A stretch of DNA of 64,000 bases from positions 1 to 64,000 of the forward strand of contig JACIWL010000001.1 in the NCBI GenBank assembly GCA_014360995.1. Reading direction: 5' to 3'. Below the pieces are notes generated by a model. The model was not told the DNA's origin. It saw only the letters and a program-made list of their open reading frames with translations, and ran no database searches. This document shows positions 24,801-32,308 of the stretch, piece by piece. Source of the DNA: Candidatus Bipolaricaulota bacterium. GTDB lineage: Bacteria; Bipolaricaulota; Bipolaricaulia; Bipolaricaulales; Bipolaricaulaceae. The translations under genes and the position numbers were made by a program. The stretch's first letter is position 1. The number at the start of each line of letters is the position of its first letter.

Positions 24801-26943
24801 CACCTATAAGGCCTGCGACCCCGCGGGCGCCTGCGATACGGCCACGGTCACGATCCACGTCACCTGCGTGAACGATGCACCGGCAGCCCAGGACGATCGC
24901 TACACCACGAACGAGGACACCCCTCTCGTCGTTTCTGCGCCCGGAATCCTCGGCAACGACTACGACGTGGATGGTGATTCCCTCACCGCTGTCCTGGTCT
25001 CGGGTCCCGCCCACGGCACCCTCGCTCTCAACCCCGATGGCTCCTTCACCTACACGCCTGCGGAGAACTTCTGCGGTGAGGATTCCTTCACCTACAAGGC
25101 CTACGATGGAGCGCTCTACTCCAACGTGGCCACAGTGAGGATCACGGTAACTTGCGTGAACGATGCACCGGTAGCCAACGATGACGAGGCCACGGTTCCT
25201 GAGGACTCCTCGGTGACGATCCCGGTTTTGGGGAACGACTACGATCCCGATGGTGACCCGCTTTCGGTCTCCATCGTTTCCGGGCCCACGCACGGCTGGG
25301 CCACGGTGAACCCCGACGGCACGATCACCTACACCCCGAACCCCGACTTCTGCGGCACCGACTCCTTCACCTATAAGGCCTGCGACCCCGCGGGCGCCTG
25401 CGATACGGCCACGGTCACGATCCACGTCACCTGCGTGAACGATGCTCCCGTAGCCCAGGACGATAGCTACACCACGAACGAGGACACACCCCTTGTGGTG
25501 GCGAAGCCGGGAATCCTCGGCAACGACTACGACGTGGACGGTGACCCACTTACCGCTGTCTTGGTCTTGGTCTCGGGCCCAGCCCACGGCGCCCTCACCC
25601 TCAATTCGGATGGCTCCTTCACCTACACACCGAATCCCAACTTCTATGGAACGGATACGTTCACATACCGCGCGTTTGATGGCGAGCTTTACTCCAACGT
25701 GGCAACGGTGACCATCACCGTGAGTTTCGTGAACGACCCGATGGAAGCCAGCGACGTGAGCCTGCGAACGTGTGTCAACGAAGGGAAAGCTTTCGAGGTC
25801 CAGATCAGCGACCTGGACATTCTTTGGACTGGGTTCACGGGTTATCCCGTAAGCTTTGAGCTCATCTCGGGCCCCGAACACGGAGCGATAGCGGGGGATT
25901 GGAACGCTGTGCGCTACGAAGAAGGGGCGGCACTCCTCACTCTCCTTTACACTCCGGACGCAAACTTCCTAGGAAGCGATGAACTCCGCATTCGCGCCTT
26001 CGATCAATACGGCCAGTTCGTGGTATTTACTGTGCGCATCACGGTGGAAAGCTGCGGTCTCACCCCTGCCGGCGCCGCAGGTTTCGTTCCCGGCCCGGTG
26101 GTCATCCACGAGATCGCCTGGGCGGGAACGTCCGCAAGCGCGGAAGACCAGTGGATCGAACTCCGGAGTCTCTCCGATTCGCCGGTGAACCTTGAGGGCT
26201 GGATCCTGCGTTGGCGGAAGAAGAACCCCAAGACCCCGGAGGACCTGATCTGGCGGGAGATCCGGCTTCAGGGAACTATCGAGCCCTACGGCTTCTTCCT
26301 CCTTGAGCGCGGGCACGACGACGTGGTCAAAAATGTCCATGCAGACCTCATCTATCCCATGGTTTTCCGGGCTGGGGACAAAGATCTTCCGCTCCTGTTC
26401 TCCGTGGAAGGCGACGTAGTGGAGCTTTTGAACGAAAAGGGAGAGCTTGTGGACACGGCCAATGCAGATCCTCGGCGCCGGGAAGGCTGGGCTGCGGGAA
26501 ACACTTTGCCTGCCTCCATGGAGCGCAAATCGCCCTTCCTCCCTGACCTCGACGAAAACTGGCACACGAACCTTGGCATCGTGACTTTCGGCAAAGATCG
26601 AAAGGGAAACGACCTCGCCGCCACGGCTCGTAATCCGAATGAGCCAGAGATCCTCGCCATTGCGGGTGAGACGCTGGTTGTGGAACGCGGTCAAAAAGTG
26701 GCGCTTTCCCGGTTTGTCCCGAACGCACCGGAGGCCAAGGTCGTGGTGCTGCGCGCGGATGTGGCCGGCGGTGCGGGTGCTCTTGTGCCCTTCGACAACG
26801 AAGCCCTCGAGCTTCGCTACGATGAGCTTGTGAAAACTGCTTTGGCTTTGTTGGACACCAAGGCGCTTGAGCCCGGCTCCTATGAGGTTGTTGTAACCCT
26901 GGGGGCCGGCCAATACGCAGTGTTCTCCTTAGTGGTGCGCTAA
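21841..26943 (+). CDS. Giant secreted cadherin-like (Big_9/tandem-95 type) repeat protein with C-terminal lamin-tail domain
   Basis: N-terminal signal-like segment; ~12 repeats of DDxYTTNEDTPLxVxAPGILGNDYDVDGDPL...NPDGSFTYTP..FCGxDSFTYKA...VTCVNDAP; C-terminal VIHEIAWAGTSASAEDQWIELRS LTD fold. Confidence 0.9.
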   Translation: MEFRKIFIGLGILAVVLGYGALAQQWPFCQSGCTAKDVKVDRLYLVNMRFVGGVYYVDVYADFSVTAADRYCIMVAAGFSSSSDCSNLVTAWRMFGDLSQGTYTNQYVATVKVATRDLWVCRFYAIWRNRPYPGCPTGDCNLYAVGSKCWKSTATPYFIRGLDAVEDYYHTAINTPLYVPSPGVLGNDYYPDGVAELVVVSGPDYGTVTLNPDGSFTYTPPSGWSGTASFVYQLKDTKGFTDTATVYITVSSDQPVDAVDDSYSTSEDTPLYVAAPGILGNDSYPDGFGSLAVVTSPAHGSLTLNQDGSFTYMPDPNFCGQDSFIYRLCDTDGDCDEATVTIHVTCVNDAPVAQDDRYTTNEDTPLLVPAPGILGNDYDVDGDPLTAVLVSGPAHGTLALNPDGSFTYTPAENFCGEDSFTYKAYDGALYSNVATVRITVTCVNDAPVANDDEATVPEDSSVTIPVLGNDYDPDGDPLSVSIVSGPTHGRATVNPDGTITYTPNPDFCGTDSFTYKACDPAGACDTATVTIHVTCVNDAPAAQDDRYTTNEDTPLVVSAPGILGNDYDVDGDSLTAVLVSGPAHGTLALNPDGSFTYTPAENFCGEDSFTYKAYDGALYSNVATVRITVTCVNDAPVANDDEATVPEDSSVTIPVLGNDYDPDGDPLSVSIVSGPTHGWATVNPDGTITYTPNPDFCGTDSFTYKACDPAGACDTATVTIHVTCVNDAPVAQDDSYTTNEDTPLLVPAPGILGNDSDVDGDPLTAVLVSGPAHGTLTLNPDGSFTYTPAENFCGEDSFTYKAYDGALYSNVATVTITVTCVNDAPVAQDDSYTTNEDTPLLVPAPGILGNDSDVDGDPLTAVLVSGPAHGTLALNPDGSFTYTPAGNFCGEDSFTYKAYDGALYSNVATVKITVTCVNDAPVANDDEASVLEDSSVAIPVLGNDYDPDGDPLSVSIVSGPTHGRATVNPDGTITYTPNPDFCGTDSFTYKACDPAGACDTATVTIHVTCVNDAPAAQDDRYTTNEDTPLVVSAPGILGNDYDVDGDSLTAVLVSGPAHGTLALNPDGSFTYTPAENFCGEDSFTYKAYDGALYSNVATVRITVTCVNDAPVANDDEATVPEDSSVTIPVLGNDYDPDGDPLSVSIVSGPTHGWATVNPDGTITYTPNPDFCGTDSFTYKACDPAGACDTATVTIHVTCVNDAPVAQDDSYTTNEDTPLVVAKPGILGNDYDVDGDPLTAVLVLVSGPAHGALTLNSDGSFTYTPNPNFYGTDTFTYRAFDGELYSNVATVTITVSFVNDPMEASDVSLRTCVNEGKAFEVQISDLDILWTGFTGYPVSFELISGPEHGAIAGDWNAVRYEEGAALLTLLYTPDANFLGSDELRIRAFDQYGQFVVFTVRITVESCGLTPAGAAGFVPGPVVIHEIAWAGTSASAEDQWIELRSLSDSPVNLEGWILRWRKKNPKTPEDLIWREIRLQGTIEPYGFFLLERGHDDVVKNVHADLIYPMVFRAGDKDLPLLFSVEGDVVELLNEKGELVDTANADPRRREGWAAGNTLPASMERKSPFLPDLDENWHTNLGIVTFGKDRKGNDLAATARNPNEPEILAIAGETLVVERGQKVALSRFVPNAPEAKVVVLRADVAGGAGALVPFDNEALELRYDELVKTALALLDTKALEPGSYEVVVTLGAGQYAVFSLVVR
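22880..25735 (+). repeat. Tandem ~285-bp coding repeats, including a near-identical block repeated at 1422-bp offset
   Basis: Repeats visible in DNA and protein; 23453-23716 and 24875-25138 encode an identical alternate-frame ORF, so that stretch is near-identical DNA. Confidence 0.92.
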
Positions 26944-26949
26944 AGAGGG

Positions 26950-26989
26950 AAAAGGGGCGGGGCAGTGACCCCGCCCCTTTTTCTTTTTC
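26950..26989. terminator. Bidirectional rho-independent terminator
   Basis: aaaaggggcggggcagtgaccccgcccctttttctttt between convergent genes. Confidence 0.88.
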
Positions 26990-28412
26990 AGAAAAGCCCT
27001 CGCCAGCCCAGGGTCAAGACCCAGGTCTTTGTGGGATCACTGGGGATCTTACCGGCCTGTAGTCGCACCTGGGCGATGACTTCCCGGGAAATTGGAATAT
27101 ACATGTTGGCATCCAGCATAGCGAATCCAAAGAGGCGACCAGGATCGCGCTGGAAGTAAAAAGCAAATTGCCACCAACCCGGCGCGCCACAGCAGGGGAT
27201 CACTGGGCCTTCCAGCTGGATCACCTCGAAGAAATCCGCGTAGCCGGTGACCGCGGAATCCCGCTCGGGGTTGAAGGAGGTGGCAAACCTCGCCTTATAT
27301 CCACTGGGAAGGTCACAGCGAATCTCCATGCCGTAGACCTCAAGCCCGGAAATTCCGAATCCCCCGCTGGGAAAAAGCAGGTTCACAAGCGGCCGCAGGC
27401 ACACGAACCCCGACCACAACCGAAGGGATGGCGCTACCTCTTTTGCTTCCGTGGTAAAGGTGACGCGCACATCGAGATAAACCTGGAGGGCTTGGCAGAT
27501 GGGGCAAGGAAGAGGGATGTCCTTGATCGTAAACCCCAAGTGGTCGAAGCCGAGTTTTGTCTGCATGAACTCCAGTTCCCATTTGATGGGACAATCGCAG
27601 AAAGGCCAGGGGCCGGACAAATTGAGGGTCCACTCCGCGAAGGTTGGGGTTAAGGTGGCGAATTTCGTGCGGCTGGTTAAGGTGTAGCGATCGATGGAGC
27701 CCTGCGCGGTGAAAGTTGCGTAGGAATCCGTTTGAGGATTGGTGCCGGAGTAGTAAAAGTAGTAGGAAAGATTCCAGCCGAGGATCAAGGTCCTCGCATC
27801 CACTGTCCAGGAAGTCAAGGAAAGAGTGGAGGGATTGAAGGTCAGGGTCGAAGTAATGGGAAGCCGCCAGGCCGAAGGCCAGTCGCCCTCGAGCTCCATC
27901 CGAGCGATGGTGCGAAAGCTAGAAAAACCTGTTTGGTCCCAGGTAGCGTGGGCTTGGGCGTCTAAGTAGGCAAAACGGCCGTAAAAGCCGAAATCGAAGC
28001 GGTAGGAGTCCACGGCGAAAGTCGGCCCGGAAAAGGTTAAAGAACCTTCGGAACGCAGGGAGGGCGCCAGCATCTCCATGGGGCCCAGTACCCGTAGCTG
28101 CACGGTTCCGTAATCGAAAAGGGTCCCGTCGGTAGCTTGCACCAAAAACGTGATCCAATCCGTGCCGGTGAAGCCTTCAGCTGGGATATATACAAGTTCC
28201 GGTGGGAAACCCAAGAGGACACCGTTTTTCGGGGGCTCTACGATGACGAAGATAAGCTTAGTGAGTTCATCCGGCGTTCCTGTGGCCAGAACCACGGGAG
28301 TGGGTGTAGCAGGCCGTACGAAGACAATTTGCAACGGGTAGTATTCCAGAGCCACTGCTGTCAAGCTGCAAAGAAGGCTGTTTAAAAAAACGCAAAGGAA
28401 AAATTTCCGCAT
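26988..28412 (-). CDS. Secreted protein: N-terminal cadherin-like domain plus beta-rich, possibly outer-membrane barrel, region
   Basis: Signal peptide MRKFFLCVFLNSLLCSLTAVALE; VEPPKNGVLLG..YIPAEGFTGTDWITFLVQATDG; alternating aromatic/polar C-terminal half ending in Phe. Confidence 0.6.
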   Translation of the reverse strand: MRKFFLCVFLNSLLCSLTAVALEYYPLQIVFVRPATPTPVVLATGTPDELTKLIFVIVEPPKNGVLLGFPPELVYIPAEGFTGTDWITFLVQATDGTLFDYGTVQLRVLGPMEMLAPSLRSEGSLTFSGPTFAVDSYRFDFGFYGRFAYLDAQAHATWDQTGFSSFRTIARMELEGDWPSAWRLPITSTLTFNPSTLSLTSWTVDARTLILGWNLSYYFYYSGTNPQTDSYATFTAQGSIDRYTLTSRTKFATLTPTFAEWTLNLSGPWPFCDCPIKWELEFMQTKLGFDHLGFTIKDIPLPCPICQALQVYLDVRVTFTTEAKEVAPSLRLWSGFVCLRPLVNLLFPSGGFGISGLEVYGMEIRCDLPSGYKARFATSFNPERDSAVTGYADFFEVIQLEGPVIPCCGAPGWWQFAFYFQRDPGRLFGFAMLDANMYIPISREVIAQVRLQAGKIPSDPTKTWVLTLGWRGLF

Positions 28413-28424
28413 TGCGCCCTCCTT

Positions 28425-29123
28425 TTATCCGCCGTAGACGAGCTTCCGATCCGGCGCGGGGATCACCACCGGAAAGGAATAGGCCACTCCTTCCGCCACG
28501 ATAAGAAGGAGGTATTCGCCGGCTGGGAAACCCTGGAAATTGAGGAAACTAAGCCCGCTTGAGCCGGAAAGCGGCGCAAGGCTTGGCTTTTCCTTGGGTC
28601 CGAAGAGAAAGAAGCTCGGCACCCCTTTTCCGAGGAAGACAAAAGGCGCGACGTAGGAGGAAATGGATTTGGGTTCCCGTAGTTCCACGACGTACCAGGT
28701 TTGAACTCCCCGCGAGACCAGGAAATCAACGAGATCCGTAGAGAAACTGAAGGCCGGCGAGTTGGGAACGATCTTTAAGCTCGTAATTTTCGAGGAGATC
28801 ACAACCTCGACGGCTCCGATGTCAAAAGCGCCGTAAGGGTCGCGGACTCGAAAAGAGAAGCAGTCTTTTCCCTCAAACGCCGGTTTTGGCCGATACTGAA
28901 GAACAGGAGGGGTACCGCGGAGCTCCCCGACTTCAGGTCGGGCCAGGATCTCGAACTCAAGCGCGTCGCCATCCGGATCCTCCGCGAAAAGGATGATCTC
29001 CAAGGGTTCGCCAGGCCGGCCGTAGAGGACAAGGCTTTGCGCCCGGGGCGGCTGATTCCCATAGAGCCCAAAGCTCAAAAGCCCGAGAATGCACAACAAA
29101 ATGAATGTTCTCGCCATGGCCAA
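28425..29123 (-). CDS. Secreted Ig/cadherin-like domain protein
   Basis: Signal peptide; IILFAEDPDGDALEFEILARPEVGELRG..YRPKPAFEGKDCFSFRVRDPYGAFDIGAVEVVI. Confidence 0.6.
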   Translation of the reverse strand: MAMARTFILLCILGLLSFGLYGNQPPRAQSLVLYGRPGEPLEIILFAEDPDGDALEFEILARPEVGELRGTPPVLQYRPKPAFEGKDCFSFRVRDPYGAFDIGAVEVVISSKITSLKIVPNSPAFSFSTDLVDFLVSRGVQTWYVVELREPKSISSYVAPFVFLGKGVPSFFLFGPKEKPSLAPLSGSSGLSFLNFQGFPAGEYLLLIVAEGVAYSFPVVIPAPDRKLVYGG

Positions 29124-29221
29124 AAGAACGTACGGCGTAAAAAGAAGGGAATAGGCGGCTCACGATCCCCAAAAAGGAGCAGTGGGGCACGTGGCTTTCG
29201 GACGAAAGCCCGTAATTCGGA

Positions 29222-30412
29222 TTACTTTAGGGCCGCTTTAGGCTTCCAGACCGCTAAACCGAGGCTCGCGAGGAAGGCCAGTGCTCCACCGAAAAAGAAG
29301 GGCGCAGCGGGACCAAAGGCATCCCAGAGAATTCCCGCGACTAAAGAGGCGGGAAAGGCCATAATCCCCACCACGGTAGCGTAAGCACCGTAAGCGGTGC
29401 CGCGGAGCTCTGGCGGAACGAGATCGGCCACGAGGGCCCGCGCGGTCCCATACGCGACACCGTAGTAAAGCCCATACGCCGCATAAATCGCCCACATCGC
29501 CCAACCCGCGCGGGCAAAGCCGATCCCAAAGTACACGAGCCCGTAAAAAATCCAGCCGCCAAGGATAAGGAGCTTTCGCGGGATTCGGTCGGAAAGAGCG
29601 CCGGCCGGAGTGGAAATCGCCGAATAAACGAAATTGAAAACGGCAAGCATTCCCAAAATTTCGAGAACGGAGGCTCCGAGGGTCTGGGCCCGCAAGACTA
29701 AAAAGGCATCCGCAGAATTCCCGAGCTCAAACATCCCCACGAGGAGAAGGAAGAGGAGGAAGGGCCGGCCAAGGCCGGAAAAGCGAATGGGTAAGCGATC
29801 GGTCCGCGCCAAAGCCCTCGGTTCCCTGGCCAAAACGGACAAAGAAAGGACGGCCAAAACCGCAGGAACAACGCTCACGAGGACGATGAGGCGAAAGGTT
29901 CCGGCAGCAAGCGAAGCCGCGCCACCTTGGGTGAAGGCAACGGCGAAAAGGGCGCCGAGGATCCCCAAAAAAGCTCCAGCTGTGTCGGCAGCGCGATGGA
30001 AACCGAAAGCTAGGCCACGATTATTCGCATCAATGGAATCCGCAACCAGGGCATCCCTTGGGGCAGTGCGGATTCCTTTTCCCACCCGATCGGCCCAGCG
30101 TGCCAAAGCCACATGCCACCAGCTTCCCGCAAAATAAAAGAAAGGTTTGCTCAAAGCAGAAATCCCATAGCCCAAAACCGCAAGCCATTTGCGGTGCCTA
30201 AGACGGTCAGAAATGTATCCGGAAACCACGCGCAAAAGGGAAGCCACGGACTCCGCGACCCCTTCCACCGCGCCGATCACCGTCCCGCCCGCACCGAGGA
30301 CATTGGCCAAAAAGAGGGGAACGAGGTTGAGGACCATTTCGGAGGAGATGTCCATGAGGAAACTCGTGAGGCTTGCGGCCAAAACGTTCCGGGGAAGCTC
30401 TTTCAGCTTCAT
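29222..30412 (-). CDS. MFS transporter
   Basis: 12-TM MFS pattern, SGYISDRLRHRKWLAVLGYGISALSKP. Confidence 0.9.
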   Translation of the reverse strand: MKLKELPRNVLAASLTSFLMDISSEMVLNLVPLFLANVLGAGGTVIGAVEGVAESVASLLRVVSGYISDRLRHRKWLAVLGYGISALSKPFFYFAGSWWHVALARWADRVGKGIRTAPRDALVADSIDANNRGLAFGFHRAADTAGAFLGILGALFAVAFTQGGAASLAAGTFRLIVLVSVVPAVLAVLSLSVLAREPRALARTDRLPIRFSGLGRPFLLFLLLVGMFELGNSADAFLVLRAQTLGASVLEILGMLAVFNFVYSAISTPAGALSDRIPRKLLILGGWIFYGLVYFGIGFARAGWAMWAIYAAYGLYYGVAYGTARALVADLVPPELRGTAYGAYATVVGIMAFPASLVAGILWDAFGPAAPFFFGGALAFLASLGLAVWKPKAALK

Positions 30413-30477
30413 GGGTGGAAAGTTTAGCTTCCTCAGATTCTTTCGACAAACGAAGTTTTGGGCGCTAAAATTTTGTT

Positions 30478-31368
30478 GTGGAGCGATATCGCGAGGTCAT
30501 CCCCGAATGGGAAGCTTTTTGGGAGGCAATTCTCCGCCCTTTGCCCACGGTGATCCGCACGAATACGCTGCGCATCGATCCTTCGGATCTTCGCCGGCGT
30601 CTTGAGCGGAAGGGTTTTGATCTTAGGCCTCTTTTGTGGGACGAAACCTGCTTTGAAATTCGCGGAGAAATCCCGGCGGGGAATACTTTGGAGCACTGGC
30701 TTGGCTACTACTACATTCAGGAAGCTACCCAGCTTCTTCCCGTGAAGGCTTTAGGGCCCAAACCTGGGGAGCGCGTTTTGGATCTCTGTGCTGCGCCGGG
30801 CGGGAAAACTACGCAGATCGCCCAATACATGGAAGATTCCGGCCTCCTTGTGGCCAACGATGATTCGGCCAAACGGATCCAGGCCCTCCTTGCGAACGTC
30901 TATCGTCTCGGCGTGCGGTGCGTGGTGGTGACCGAATGTCCGGGCCAGGAGTTTCCAGGGGAAGCGGAATTCGATCGGGTTCTTGTGGATGCGCCCTGCT
31001 CTGCGGAGGGGGTGGCCCGGCGTTTCCCCCATTTGCGGAAGGGCGCGCCGCCTGGGGTCATTCAGCGCCTCGCGACTTTACAAAAGAAGCTTTTGGTGCG
31101 GGCGCTGGAACTCGTGCGGCCCGGAGGAATCGTGGTTTATTCCACATGCACCCTCGCTCCCGAGGAAAACGAAGGCGTCGTCCAGTCCGTTTTGGAACGC
31201 GGGCTGGCGGAGCTCCTCCCCTGGGAGCCGCCCGTTCCCCATGCTCGAGGACTCGTCCAGTTTGGAGAGGCCGAGTACGGTCCGGAGATGCAAAAGACCG
31301 TGCGGATCTATCCCCATCATTTCGATTCCGAAGGGGGTTTCATTGCCGTTTTACGCCGACCCCAATGA
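30478..31368 (+). CDS. NOL1/NOP2/Sun family RNA m5C methyltransferase (catalytic part)
   Basis: LDLCAAPGGKTTQIAQYM, VDAPCSAEGVARR, YSTCTLAPEENEGVV; ends FIAVLRRPQ*. Confidence 0.9.
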   Translation: MERYREVIPEWEAFWEAILRPLPTVIRTNTLRIDPSDLRRRLERKGFDLRPLLWDETCFEIRGEIPAGNTLEHWLGYYYIQEATQLLPVKALGPKPGERVLDLCAAPGGKTTQIAQYMEDSGLLVANDDSAKRIQALLANVYRLGVRCVVVTECPGQEFPGEAEFDRVLVDAPCSAEGVARRFPHLRKGAPPGVIQRLATLQKKLLVRALELVRPGGIVVYSTCTLAPEENEGVVQSVLERGLAELLPWEPPVPHARGLVQFGEAEYGPEMQKTVRIYPHHFDSEGGFIAVLRRPQ

Positions 31369-31369
31369 G

Positions 31370-31825
31370 GTGGAAAGGCTGCTTCGGGAATTCGGGGTCG
31401 AGGAGATCCCCGGCGAGCTCCTCTTCCGCCACGACGCCTTTTGGCTCACCACCGCCCAAGGGCTGCCGAACGATGTGAAGATTCATGCGGTGGGAATCCG
31501 GCTGGTCCGCGTGCAAAAGCTTGGCCTTAAGCCCACGAGCTTTGGGCTCATGTTCCTGGGTCCGCGAATTCAACGCCGCCGGGTAGAGCTCACAAGGGAA
31601 GAGCTGCGGGAACTCCTTTTGGGCCACCCCTTGCGGAAGCTGGGCCTTCCCCAAGGCTTTGTTGCCCTTTCCTTGGAGGGCGAGGTCGTGGGGTGCGGAG
31701 AAGTGCGGGGAGAGCTTTTGCGCTGCCAAATCCCCCGGGCCCGAAGGCAGGAGCTCCTCATCGTTTTGGCCCAAGAAAGCTCGGTGCTTCAAGGCTCAGG
31801 TAAAATGCCGAAAAAGGAGGAAAAC
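31370..31825 (+). CDS. PUA-like C-terminal domain of the m5C methyltransferase, in the +1 frame
   Basis: Open frame continues VERLLREFGVEEIP..KLGLPQGFVALSLEGEVVGCGEVRGELLRCQIPRARRQELLIVLA; possible GTG start 31370. End is nominal: no stop before the next domain. Confidence 0.5.
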
Positions 31826-32308
31826 GTGGAGACACCGGAAGATGTGCTGAAGGGCGCCATCCTTTTGGAGGAGCGGGGAAAAGCTTTTTACGAGCATGCT
31901 GCGCTTTCTGCACAAAACCCTGGGGTCAAAGAGATCTTTTCCATCCTGGCCCGCGAGGAGGAGCGGCATAAGGAATACTTGGCCAAAGCTTTCGCGGAAT
32001 TTGTGCGCACAGGAAAAGTGAGCCTAAGCGGCCAGCCCGTGGACGTGACCTCGGCGGTGATCACCCCGGAAGTCAAAAAGGAGATCGAGGCCGCCGGTTT
32101 TGAGGCGGCGGCGATCTACGCGGGAATGGCCCTGGAGGAAAAGGCCGTGGCCTTTTACGCGGAAAAAGCGAAGACCGCGCCGCAGGAATTGGCGCAACTC
32201 TACCAGAGCCTCGCCCGGTGGGAACAATCCCACCTGGATCTATTGGCGAGCTTAGATGAAGAACTTCGGCAGAGGATCTGGCACGAACGGGGTTTTTGGC
32301 CCTTTTAG
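31826..32308 (+). CDS. Ferritin-like/rubrerythrin-type di-iron protein
   Basis: LKGAILLEERGKAFYEHAA..EEERHKEYL..GMALEEKAVAFYAEKA..WEQSHLDLL; AAGGAGG before GTG 31826. Confidence 0.8.
   Translation: METPEDVLKGAILLEERGKAFYEHAALSAQNPGVKEIFSILAREEERHKEYLAKAFAEFVRTGKVSLSGQPVDVTSAVITPEVKKEIEAAGFEAAAIYAGMALEEKAVAFYAEKAKTAPQELAQLYQSLARWEQSHLDLLASLDEELRQRIWHERGFWPF

Noticed and set aside
22324-25881. 1185-aa antisense ORF opposite the giant repeat protein
   Set aside because: Repetitive antisense translation of the tandem repeats; GC-rich codon bias leaves the reverse frame free of stops. No RBS, promoter or domain, so not called as a gene.
21835-26943. Possible CRISPR or direct-repeat array in the repeat region
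   Set aside because: Repeats are in-frame coding units of ~285 bp with no short palindromic repeat/unique spacer pattern; no cas genes in the window.
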